Below, one piece after another: positions 1-11,900 of a stretch of 64,000 nucleotides of DNA (position 1 is its first letter; every line of letters begins with the position of its first letter). A model generated the notes under the pieces. That model was given only the letters and a program-made list of their open reading frames with translations. It did not search any database and had not been told where the DNA came from. Source of the stretch: Liolophura sinensis (lineage: Eukaryota > Mollusca > Polyplacophora > Chitonida > Chitonidae); contig NC_088299.1 in NCBI RefSeq assembly GCF_032854445.1, positions 967,001-1,031,000 of the forward strand. Reading direction: 5' to 3'. The position numbers and the translations under genes are program-made.

Positions 1-3000
1 CTCTTGGCTGGCCTCTAACTGATTCTGAGCAAGTTTCTTGACCGGTGTACTGATGGGGGTGACTAGAGGGGTGGACGTTGACTTTGTGGCTTCTTGGCTG
101 AGGCTGAAAAATATATTTATCTGATTTTGTTATCTTATTGTTGTCAACGCCATACTAAAGAACTGTTCCTTTATGCAAGAGTGGTCAGTTTTATTGATGA
201 GGAAACTTCAGTGCAGGGATAACTTGTTCACATGCCATACTGGTTGAAGGCTAGGTCTTCAATGTATGTTAGAATTCACAAACGGGCATGCAAGCGTTGT
301 CTGCCGCTAACTTGCCCCGAGAACAGTGAGACGCACCTAGCGAACCTAGTGAATGAAAGACAAGCGCCTGAACTTTGTATGAATGAATGGTTATGGGTTA
401 GCATCATTTCAGCAATATTTCAGCCATATCACGGCGACCTTAATTTTGAAGAAATTAAAATATTTAGCTACATTACAAAAATTACGGTCAATGACCTAAA
501 AAAACCTGGAAAGTGTATCCCAGGATTCATTGCGTTGGTTGTGGTTGTTACTGACTGGGCATCAGGGATGGTTATAGGATTATACTGACAGTTCAAGAAT
601 GTAATTAACAAGCTCACGCTTCACTGAGCAGTTCATCTATGCTCCTACCCCCAACAGTTACTGTTTTCCTCAGTTTTAATCATAATCAATTAAAATCTTA
701 ATTTTAGTACATGCACTTCACAACAGGTCGATTGTTTTATTATGGTTATTTTGTGATAAATGGGAAAAAACACTGTGGCGACAAAGTGCGACTACCCAGT
801 ACCTTTACGCATGTGAAATGTCATGTCAAATATCTGTTAAACTGCAGGGCTCTCCATATGCAAAGCTGTACCAGAATTTAGCACACCACGAATCCTTACT
901 TGCAAACTAGGCCCACCAGCAGACTAGATAAAGATGTCAAATTGCGATCAAAGCGACACCTGTTTCCACCTCTACCGCTAAACATTTCTTTTTCATTCTG
1001 GCGTAATTTGAAATACTGTCAACTTCCGCCCAAATTTCGTAAACATGAACAGGGCAAAACAATAATCTTATCTGTTCCTGGCGACAGGTAAATCACGTTA
1101 GGGCAAAGCTGTATACAGGAAATCATAAAATATTTTCTTTATAAAGCCAGTGATGGTGTTCTGCGAACTCCTAATGTGATAACAACTCGACTTGCTGGAA
1201 ATGGGGAAAAGTAAATCAAGGCAGTTTTCGGAAACTTTGCGTGGAGTATGTTTTCTGTGTTTAACAGAGGTTCCTGACAGGGAAATGCGAGAAAGGGAAT
1301 TCTTCTGCAATAGGAGGACACACAAAATGTGTCTGTAGACTAACATACTAAATTGGAATTATATGGACATGGGAAGCTGATGACAGATATTTCTTAGTGA
1401 AATTCATTTTTAGCTGAAATACAGTTGTACACATATTCGTTGCATAATGAGGGCTCTCAGCAGACAAACATTCACCAGATAACTGTGTGAGGTGACTTCC
1501 ATGTAGGCCTAACCCAAATAATCGGTTTGTGTGTATATCTTGGTCATGCCTTGAGACAGTATTTGGGATTTAATTGTAAAAGGTTTGTAATAGACATCGC
1601 CTGTTATACGTTCTTCGATTTCATCCATGGGGATATTTAGACATATACATGTATGCCTTCTAGTCAGGAGACCTGCACACCTCACTGTCAGTGACACCCC
1701 CATGTGACGAGGATTAGCAACCAGAGCTGCTAAGTGTCATGCAGGGTAATGAAACGGGCTGGGGGCTAATCACTCTGTTCTGTCATCTTGCCACCAACTT
1801 TGATCGTGTGAAACGGAAACGACAGTAACACACACGTGCGAAACTTCAGGTCATTTACCGTAAATATGTTTTATACTGACAGATAAATTTATTTATTTTT
1901 CTATTTATTTATCTGATTGGTGTATTGCGCCATACTAAAGAATATTTCACTTATACAACGGCAGCCGGCATTATGGTGGGAGAAAACCCACGACCACGGG
2001 CAAGATCCTACAAGAGATAAATCAAGGTGGCTACAGGTGAGAAAACAGTCAGCTACATCCCAATGAACTTGTAGCTTATAGTAAAGTTATGAAGGATGTA
2101 ACTAACATGGACTAAACTCAGGAGTTTCGCTGATAGGCTTAACTTTATACACAAGTACTGTAACTCATAAAATTTTACTAACGGTTCAGTGTGTCAGGTG
2201 ATGTTTTTTGAGTACCCTTTTTTTTCTAATTTTTGGGACAGATATTAGTAGTGCTGACAGCAAAGAATTACATTTCTCTCCCAGTTTTTTTGGACAGGAA
2301 AGATATGAATATGTTGTTCATCAGATGGACTTACCAGGTGAAACAAAAAATTGCATGTATATTGGCTAAAAACAGCAGACCAGGTGTCCCAAAAGAAGAA
2401 ATATTAGGGTAACAGCCATATGAAGGTTCTTGTTAAGGGTGAACTCAAAGTTTGTGTTTTAGCTTGAATGTAGCGCTTCTCACAAATACTCAAAATCTTA
2501 CCCACCGTTTTAAATTTCATTTCAATAATGATGGGCATGTTTGTAGTGCTTCATGGATAAAAAAAGAAAAAAACAGATTTCTAGAATGCAAACAGTAATT
2601 AATACACGTAAGATAAAGTCTACAAAGAATCACTTAAAACCAAAGGAAACAGTGGGAAACTATAAAGCAGAAAACAGTGTTCACCTGTCTAGCTGTGTCT
2701 TGAGCAGGCTGTTATCATGCTTCATCAGATCCACCTGAGCCTGCAGTTCTGTCACCTGAGAGAGCTGGTCAAGATAAATGCATTAACTGTAATCATTATT
2801 TTCATGAATCGCATGATATTCTGGACATTATGAAGTGCAATGATAATATGCTCGAACAAAGCAGCATTGTGCTCACAAAACAATATCCTACATTGACGAG
2901 GCAACACTGTAATAATAATAATAATATCAAATGATCTCATGCCTTTATTCTACTGCAGTTACTTCCCTTTTTATGCTCCATTATCAACATGCAAGTTCAA

Positions 3001-6000
3001 TATTTAATGAGAAGTACCAACTGTGGAGGTACACTTTTTCTCAATATACAGTGTAATAGAATAAATGGTGTATGCTGTAAAATGAGATATCACTGATTGT
3101 CAGCTGGAGAGAATTCATGTTCAACCAGTGCAGAACTGATGAGATCAATTATGTGCTTTTACTTATTTGATTGGTGTTTTATTTTTCGTACTCCAAAACA
3201 TTTCACTTTAATGATGACGAGAAGAAACTGGGCAAAGCCTGGTGAACCAACTACGATCATACGCAGACCTCAGAGAAAGCCACAGAGAAATCCAGCATGA
3301 GCTGCAACTCACAGCATCCCCAATGGTGACACTGTACAACACTGGCATGCTTGGCTATGCTGGACTCAAATCATTTAAATGTGTGAATGTATTACAGAGT
3401 CTTCGTCAATGTGTAAATGGAAAGGTCTGACAGCAACCTGCGGATGGCCGTGGGTTTCCCCCGGGCTCTGCCTGGTTTCCTCCCACCATAATGCTGGCCG
3501 CCGCCGTATACGTGAAATATTCTTGCATACGGCGTAAAACACCAATCAAACAAATAAATAAATAAATCTTCGTCAATGCAATTTTACACGCATGTAAATA
3601 AAATGTTGAAACCATGTAGACCTTATCAATAATATTTGACAAGGGAGGAGGCAGCCTGAGCAGAAACCAGAGAAAGCTACTGCCCTTTAACCATGTACCT
3701 GATCCTGTTTTAAAGGCTTAAGCCTGCGGATGAACCACTGAGAAATGGCTTTACGCATGTGGCCTTACTGATCTGAGGCAAGAGCAATGCTTTAGCCATA
3801 AGCCAGCAATGGTAATCTGCAAGATAGTGGCCCCGCTTTTTTTATACTAATACTAGACTCAACAGCACAATCAAAACATACCCAAATATTTTCCTTTACT
3901 TTTTGAACATGTTTAGAAATAACTAGGAATCATTTCGTTAGTTTTATCACTTCATAACGACTCCTTCAGATTGTCATTTAATGTCACACTCAAAGGGATA
4001 TAATGCTAACGGCCCAAAAATTGTGCCATTATTTTAGACGTCATTTACATAAAAGTTCAGACTGCCAGATATCTGCCGGAACGCTGTACTGCCGTACTGA
4101 TCATTTGGAATCATGAATACTTCATACTATATTATCGATAGAAAGGAAGATTGTATTTGGTTCAGTGACTTACTTTTCACTTTCAATGTATCATATTGTT
4201 TACATGTGCGACCCACAAGAAAAAAGCTGCATAGAGGGAATCTTTATGCTGCCTCATTTGCATGTAATCTAATCACGCAGATGGTTTAGACCAGTGACAG
4301 ATTTTTCCTTATAATTCTCTTAATTTACATATTTCGGAAAATATATGCCCAGGAGGTATAGTTAGGAGTCAAATGTAACTAATTTTTGTAATGAGCTGAA
4401 CCAACTCAAAAATTCTGAATTTCTTTTGGCAGTATGTCACTCTAACATATTTTCCTGTCAGCTTATGGTGAAGGTAACTAAAGTGCAGGGAGTAAACCAC
4501 CAGCCTCTTACAAGTTCCTAACTTACTTGCCCATGTTTGACACATTGGCAATAATGGTGGGAGACAAGTTGTCTCAAGCAAACTTCATATATGGCTCCAC
4601 AAAAGACCGTTTTTGGCCAACAACAGCCCAAGAACATAGAAAGCCAGGGTACCTTGAAAAGAATGTTGTAAACGTATATCTTGTGTGATCACACCTGTCA
4701 TATGCAAACTCCCTTGATGTAAAGCAGCAAGAGGTGAACTGGAGATTTTGTGTGTAAAAGTACTGTGTCTCTCACCAGGTCATCCCTGACATGTTCCCAC
4801 TCTGCTTGAAGCTCTGTGAAATGAACATCTTCAATATCTGCCTCACACTCTGCATCACACATGTCCGTGATTGGAATCACATGATTTGCATAGTCTCGAT
4901 ACAGCCGCAGAATATCGGGGGGTTTGGGAATGTTTAAACCCACATCATCCCAGTCCTCAAAGTCCTGTCATAATAAATATAAATTTCTTTTTTTTTTGTC
5001 TCATTTTCTGTCCCTTTTTATTGTTAATACACATGTACATGTATTGGTTTCTTGTATCTACAGCATTGGTACATTTGCAATAATCACTTAGTTCTACTGA
5101 AAAGTTAACCATTCATTTGATTTGTCTATTCAAGAGTGGAATTAAAAATAAAAATACATTTAAGTACCAAACATTTACTGATGTCCACAAACCTGGTCCT
5201 CATTTTCTTCAGCGTATGTGACAGAAGTTAACTTGTAGTTGTTGCGCAGTAAATACTCATTCACCAGGAAGTTGAGCGCCCTCCTTTCCAGAGGTCTGAT
5301 AGGCTCCTCCACTCCCCCTGTCTTACTCTCCTCATCTCCTCTCTCTGGTGAGGGTAACTCCGTTTCTGAAATAGTAGCGGGTAATGACAGATGTATCTTC
5401 TAATTAACCTGATTGTTGTTAAATGTCATACTCAAGAATTTTCCCTTATATCTATGATGGCTGTCAGTTGTACAGATGGCAGAAACCAGAGTTCCCTCAT
5501 GTGAGTTACAGGTATGCACACCTTATTATTGGAGGTGGTCTTCAGCGAATGCTCTGACAGTGCAAACTTCCACATGAGCGCCTGTCTAAGGCTCCCAGTA
5601 AACATCTACACGAATGACTGTCTTTAGGAAACACATGGGTAGTGATGAGCCATGTGATGGAAACTGCTTACGCAATCATGGTAAAATGTAATGTCAAGTC
5701 CAGCTAATTCTGGCTTCCTCTCCTGTCGTACGTGGGAAGGTCTATCAGCAACCTGCTGATGGTCGCGGATTTCACTTGGAATCTGTGCAGTTCCTCCCAC
5801 CATAACGATGGCTCTTGTTGTATAAGAGAAATATTCTCGAATACGGCATAAAATCCCAATCAAATAGATAAATAAATAAAATGTAATGAGGTAAAAAAGC
5901 CAAGAAAAAACTATGAAATCATTAGTGCTTTGATGCTTTATGTTTGGTTTATTGCTCACTCAAAAATGAACGATTGCTGAGACATCTCTAACATGTTTGT

Positions 6001-8722
6001 GATTTCTGTTTTTGTTAATGTGTGCTTGATGCTTCCTACAGTGCTTAATGAGGTCAGAACTGCAGAAGTTGATTCAGGAAGGGGACACTTGCAATAAAAA
6101 GAAAAGCTGTACTCAGTAACTGGATGGAAAACCAGTCGTTGCTACTAAAGAGGAGCATTACTTGAAAACTACATAAACTTGGTAAAAAAAAAAAAAAAAA
6201 CTCTGTGGTGTTTAGACATACTCCTCACAGTGAATGAGCTGCTCTTTACATCATTGCTGTTGATACAGCAGGCCTACTATATCATTTACAACGAAATCCA
6301 GCGGCCCTATTTCAATAGCCTAGCTGCAGATAACCAGCGGGGGTATTCCTTCAGGTGATAGCCTCCAGAGGGATTGTGCTGGTGATTTTGACCCCAATTT
6401 CAATGTTTACAAAATTACACTAGGATTGTTGTACAACTAGATTCATGCTCAATTCTGAAATTCTGAAGCAAATAGAAATAAATCTAAGTACTATTGATGC
6501 TGATCTATGCATTATATTGTCACAGAATTTTATGCTTCAATTTTGTAGCGGTGGCTTTTAAGACAGCAGTGCTGACCTAGATATTGTGGAGGTCAGAGAT
6601 AGCATCTTGGCTTGAACACGGCACTCCAGTGATTTTACTGCATTTTATACAAGAAAACAGAAAAAAAAAGACCATCCCTTGTAAGCGAGAAAGACGACGG
6701 AGCAAAATTAAAATTCCTCAGTTGTAATAAATTCAGAGAAAGAAAATTATATCATAAGAGTTTTAATTCATTTTAAGTATTATTCGGTGAGATGCCGTCT
6801 TCTCTTCCCATAAACATTCGGCAGCCCTAATGAATTTTACACTAACTGATATTTGTTACTTTGAAACTGCTGACTAAATGCTAAACTGAAAGACCAAAAT
6901 GTATTTCAGGAGATGAATACAGTTTGGGCAGAGATACTATGCTACTATCTGACATAATTTTGTGATATCGTCGTTGAATATTACACTGCTTGAAAATCAA
7001 CTGACTTTACGTCTATGGTGGTCCGTAAATGATACAGACCTGTCCTACAACACTTTGTGAAATGGCCCTTCACCTACACGTAACAAAAGCGTTGTAAACA
7101 ATCTCAAAATGATGTCTTATGCAGCAGTTCTGTGTTATCATATGTCACTTGATGGAGTGAATGGGTAAAGACTACGTCACAACATAGGCTGCCCAATCTG
7201 ATGGCAACATATCTGATTGGATATAATTCTCAACATGGCTACCTCGAATCACACCAGCCATTTGTGCAGTATTGTCATTTTGTTTTACATGTTATGCGCT
7301 AAAATCTCTTTAAAACAATAAAGTATGATACTTGTTAGAAAGCTTGAGCTCCTGCTTTCGATTGAAATATGTTGTAGCCAGGTGCTGTCTTGTCCTTTAA
7401 AAGACTGAACCCACCTGCTTCTTTAGTTAGTGATGCTCTCAATGACTTGATTGTTTCCTGGGCTTTACGCAACTCAAATTCCAAAACTGAAAAATATTAA
7501 AACATTTCCATATAAAAATTGATACTACATAAGTTAACACTACACCTAGTTTACAAATGTACTGAACAACAATATCTGCATAACAAAAATATAAAATTCA
7601 ATGACATAAAATTACAAAAACAGTGTACAAGTCGAAACTTTAAAGTAAAAAATGTAAACTTCTGTCATCCAAACGCATGAGCAAAGTCAATATATCATAC
7701 ATTAGTTTACTTTAAAACACCACAATCAATTTTCTTTCTGTCAGTGTTACACAATCAGTAAAAGAATTATTTTTGCAATCACATGATGTATTGTGCATAT
7801 ACCTGCAAATCTTTCGTCAACTTGTCTCTCCCCATCATCCGAATATCTTGCAAAATCAAGGGAATCAAATGTCTGCACACTTGAAGTTCTGGCTTTAAAC
7901 AGAAAGAAAATTTTAGTTGTTGTTGACTCCTTGCACAAATACTGACTCACATATTTGTACGCCTACATTATTGCCTGACTCACTGCCAGGATGACTGTTT
8001 ATGGTGATAACTGATATTGCTCCATAAGAAAATATTTTCTTCAAATCATAAACTAGTTCTTTGAGTCAGGCTGTTGAGGTGTATAGTCATTACTCCATTA
8101 CGGATAGGTTTTTGTTTTAACACCAGCCGGCAAGCCACAAAGGAATAAAGGTGACGTTGCCAAAAACTGAGGTGGCAGAATTTTAATACAGCAACCCAAG
8201 TCCTTTAAGTTTAATTTTCAAATGATAAAGAATGTCACCACAGTGACATGACTGTCGCTGTCAAGATAGTGTGAGTGTCAAACTGTCAACCATGAGGCTT
8301 AGTGTCAATCTGTGAATTCCGTCAAACAAGATAGATTTCTGAGACAGCAGTTTTACCGTGTACAAAGGCATTTTAAAAATCAATGACAAGCTGTCAAGTG
8401 AAATTTTAAACATACGCAAGGTTGGAGATGTATTCTCTGACTTAGTTCGCTCGAAGTTGCCTGGGTTTGAAAAATAATCTCTCAATCTTGGTAGATCCCG
8501 GCCTGATTCGATCAACTCGGTGTGCAACTCCAGAGCTGTAAGTATGAAATTATCCCTCAGTAATTTGGCTGCAACTGAATCAACTGTTATTTCGGGTGGG
8601 GCTTGGGCTGTTTGAGCTGCTGGTACTATGGACGGATCAACAGGTTCAATTTCATCTTCTATTAAATCATCTTCAATTAAATTGTCGTCGAGGAATGGAT
8701 TCGTGTTTGGGTTGTCCGCCAT
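1..8722 (-). CDS. RELCH: RELCH (KIAA1468), 5' part, seven exons, cut by the left edge
   Basis: RAB11-binding protein with LisH, coiled-coil and HEAT repeats. In vertebrates it helps OSBP move cholesterol from recycling endosomes to the trans-Golgi network. Coding exons on the minus strand, in order: 8416-8722, 7803-7892, 7415-7486, 5193-5365, 4776-4964, 2685-2755 and 1-103 (continues off the window). All junctions are GT-AG and the phases match, giving 335 residues. The ATG at 8722 (MADNPNTNPFLDD) was chosen because the upstream extension starts at GTG. Residues about 45-90 contain the conserved block LTALELHTELIESGRDLPRL. Exon 2 carries DSLDFARYSDDG and exon 3 a coiled-coil start LEFELRKAQETIKSLRA. 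Exon 4 has the LisH motif RALNFLVNEYLLRNNYKL and exon 5 has GLNIPKPPDILRLYRDYAN. Exons 6-7 are coiled coil followed by an S/T/P-rich linker. The C-terminal HEAT repeats lie outside the window. Introns hold SINE copies and otherwise nothing recognised. Confidence 0.93.
120..350 (-). mobile_element. Decayed SINE-like repeat, reverse
   Basis: CAACGCCATACTAAAGAACT resembles the reversed 3' end. The segment GGTCTTCAATGTATGTTAGA, followed by TCACAAACGGGCATGCAAGC, matches by eye a repeat body near 60530. The open frame at 232-588 overlaps it and is therefore not called a gene. Confidence 0.4.
1895..2050 (-). mobile_element. SINE (type A) 3' part, reverse, RELCH intron
   Basis: The plus strand reads TTTATTTATCTGATTGGTGT, GCGCCATACTAAAGAATATT, TCACTTATACAACGGCAGCC and ATTATGGTGGGAGAAAACCC, the reverse complement of the family 3' end with its AAAT tail. 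Confidence 0.75.
3150..3300 (-). mobile_element. SINE (type A) fragment, reverse
   Basis: The plus strand reads TATTTGATTGGTGTTTTATT, then CAAAACATTTCACTTTAATG. It is a decayed copy within 130 bp of the better copy in opposite orientation at 3425. Confidence 0.5.
3425..3572 (+). mobile_element. SINE (type A), well-preserved 3' half
   Basis: It contains GGTCTGACAGCAACCTGCGG, CCCGGGCTCTGCCTGGTTTC, CTCCCACCATAATGCTGGCC, GTGAAATATTCTTGCATACG and GCGTAAAACACCAATCAAAC, then an (AAAT)n tail. It is a good reference copy for the family in this window. Confidence 0.82.
5690..5882 (+). mobile_element. SINE (type A) with part of the B box
   Basis: TCAAGTCCAGCTAATTCTGG leads to GTACGTGGGAAGGTCTATCA, AGCAACCTGCTGATGGTC, CAGTTCCTCCCACCATAAC, GAGAAATATTCTCGAATACG and ATAAATAAATAAA. 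A second, reversed and older copy lies just before it at about 5405-5530. Confidence 0.75.
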
Positions 8723-8955
8723 TTTCGCGGTCACGTGGCTACCTCATCTGCTTCGGGATTTCATGCTGTCACGTTTTCTCTTTATTTTTAAAAAATTATT
8801 CATTACTTTCATTTCATTAATGTTAATTCCAGTGTTAAAGATGGTGGAATCCAATACTAAAACACAAAATTAACAAAAATCACTCATTCTTTCTTTACAA
8901 CAGCCCCTGGTAGTCACATGACTTGAAGCGCGCGAAAGGTGGACCTTTAACAACA
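8723..8955. promoter_or_regulatory. Divergent RELCH/CDT1 promoter with E2F-like sites and an E-box
   Basis: Only 233 bp separate the two start codons, which point away from each other, so this segment must hold both core promoters or 5' UTRs. Seen: TTTTCGCGG at 8722-8730 and GCGCGCGAAA at 8929-8938 (reverse TTTCGCGC). Both fit the E2F consensus TTTSSCGC, and the second lies about 20 bp before the CDT1 ATG. A CACGTG E-box is at 8732-8737. CDT1 is an established E2F target in animals, so S-phase control is a reasonable inference. No TATA box was recognised and no transcription start can be placed. Confidence 0.6.
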
Positions 8956-11900
8956 ATGGCGCAGGCAAGAGTGACAGAGTTCTTCGCTACGAGAAAAAAG
9001 AGACGGGCTGAACAGCCGTCAAAACGGAGAAAAGTTGATTTTACTGAAACAGCACCTGCCCTTTCATTTGAAAATACAGGACCGGTAAAATTATCCAACA
9101 CTGACGTAAATGATGGATACAGAAACGTTGAAGATACAGTTGAAATTCCGGCAAAAGGTAAACAACAACAACATGTGCTCAAACCAGTCCAGACAGTTCG
9201 GGCAACCAGATCTAGCACAAAGTCGACCAGATCATCGTCTACGAACGCCAAGCAGAAGTCGAACACAAACACCAGACAGTCTACCAGATCACAGAAAAGT
9301 GACATCCCAAACATTTTCCAAAACTTCGCACGTAAACTTTCCCCAGCTGATGGTTTGGTGTCAGATGTCAAAGTGACGCCAACCGAAAGTAAAGCAGCAA
9401 ATAAAGTATTTTCAGAGGTGACAGATTGCTGGGATGATCATGACGGGTGTTCATCCAATACAGAAGAAAGTGCCTGCGCCACTCCAAAGACATCTCATGC
9501 GAAAGAAAAAAACGGACGTAAACGAAAGAAAGATCAGAAACTTACTGACGTACAGCAGTTGTTGTCCACACCATCTCAAGAAATCTGTCTACAGGAAAAA
9601 TCTTTGGAAAAGAAAGGCCATGCTAGTGTGAAGAAGAAACTGGTAATGCCTATGAAAGAAAAGGTAATTTGTTAAGAACTTGTGTGTCATAATTTTAATA
9701 CTCATCTGGTAAATGTATTTTGCTTGCAGGAATCCACCAGAATCTAGGTCAAATATGCAGGCATGGGAACAGGTGATAATAAAAAAGACTGATAAATTGA
9801 GGGCGCGAAAGCGCCGGAGCCGAGAGCGGTTGCGCTGGAGCGGGGGGAAAGCACGAGAGGGGGGCAGCGCCCACCTCTCGCCGTCGGGCGAATTTTAGAT
9901 GAAATAACAATGTTTCGTGACCATAGGTGAAAAAAAAAGTGTTTTTCTTGGATCTTCTTCAGTTACCCTAACATACAATAAAAGCCTTCAGATGTTAGTT
10001 ACTTTTCACAAATGTTACCTTCCAAATTGGCTGCTTTTTTTCTGGTCAATGACACACCTTCACTTCTGGAAAGTTCAGTCAGGACTTCACATATTTATAA
10101 ATTCACGGATAGGGCCATTTCCATAGCCTCACACTGTCACAACATTTTTACTGATTATTTACAACAATTGTATATACATATTAACACCGTCAGCTTCCCA
10201 TCCCATCAAACACGTTTGGCCTTCTTCCTCGGACTGGTATCTGTACCTGGTACCCCTGCCCTCTTCTTAGCTGTTAGCTTCTCCAGAACACCCCGAAGGT
10301 GAGCATTCCTAGCCCGTTTGGAAGCTTACCCTGCCAACAATACGGATTGCTTTTTGCTGATCGCCTTTTCTTGGGTTACGGAGTGTACAGCTTTTTTCTC
10401 CTCTAACGCCAAACGAGCCACCTCTTTCTCTTGTTTGTAATCCTTTGCAGCTCCCCGTATGGTCTGGACAACTTTCATATTGATAGGATCATGAAGGTAA
10501 TCATTTCTGCAGAAGTAATCAACAGAACATTTGTCAGCTGCTTTGAGAGTGTACTTGATAGTTTGTATGGCATTGAATGTGGGAATCTTCATTTTGGCTG
10601 AGTGACTGTCCAGTACGTAGTTCATCACACTGAATGAGCTCTCAACCTGTGGCCCATGAAAACACCCAATCAAAGCTGCTGTCATCTTTGACAATAACGG
10701 ATATTTGCCACTCTTGAACACTAATGTCCACCATGTGTCCAGTCGTGTATTGGGTTCATAAGATGGCAGACTGTCATCAACATGAAACCGCCTCACTTCC
10801 GAGGAAAACAAACCTTTCTCTTCTTTTTTCAGCACGTTTGTAACAATTGTAGGCAGGTTTTCCATGTACTTCATGGCAAGTTTATGGCCTCTGCATAATG
10901 GGTCAAGTGAAGACAGGTTTCTTAGGAGACGATTGCCAAATGGCATCTTCTTTAGTAAATAAGCACCACAAGCAATATAGGCAGCTTTGGCTTTCTTCTT
11001 GAAATCCTCTACAGCCCAGTCCTGTTTCTTTGCTTCTTTTAGGATTTTCTGTACCTTCTCGCCGCCAAAGAAAACCAGGTCATCTGATAGTTGATTATCC
11101 TTGTCAGAGAGGTTGAGCGACTTCAGCTGTTTAGAGGTTTTGTTGACCTTCTCTGGTGGGACGAAACAGGACAGGAAGTCTTTTGTCAGTTGCAACTGTT
11201 CATCGTGGAGTTTGTGGATGAGAGGATGATTTTGTGTGAAATTTTCTAAGCTCAGAAAGTGGGAAAACTGGTAATTACCTTGAAAAAAAATCGCAAATTT
11301 TTCTTAAACTTCAATTGGTTATGCAACATATGACAGTTATTCATAATTGACCTGTATACCAAGTTTCAGTAAAATATCAAAAAGTAAAACAAATATAAAA
11401 TTAGAAAGGATAGATAGCCTACAGAGATGAGTCAGACAGAGAGAGTGCAACCCTGAAGTAAAGTCCCCCGTTCTATTCCGCCGATAGGAGACTACTAACA
11501 CTGTTAGTTTATAATGTAATCTGTCTCACTATTCATAAACCAAATACTCAGATTTGTTGAATAAAAATATTTCGTTGTCTTGATCAATCAGTTCAAAAGC
11601 CTGCTGTTTTCGTAACCCGATATTCAGGGAGACAACTTTGGAGAAGTTCACTCAGTATCAAGCAGAGGAGACAGATTTAGAAATGTTATCTTCACTGTGT
11701 TTAAAACACGCAGAATATCACAAAAAAGTTACATTTACACATTTATAAAGAAGATATATTTCTGACTATTTGAAATTCAGGGAGTACTCGCATCTATCTT
11801 TGATCGATCGATACAATTTCTTTCCGGACGACGATGACCTTCACGGACCGACCTTCACGCACACGCGGTTGGCGATTTCCGGTTTAACGACTACCGAAAA

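Noticed and set aside
232-588. Plus-strand open frame of 118 codons at the left end
   Set aside because: It overlaps a decayed SINE-like repeat, has no recognisable family motif and lies in a RELCH intron.
8895-9371. Minus-strand open frame of 158 codons opposite CDT1 exon 1
   Set aside because: It is an antisense shadow; the plus strand encodes the CDT1 PIP box and continues in phase into later exons.
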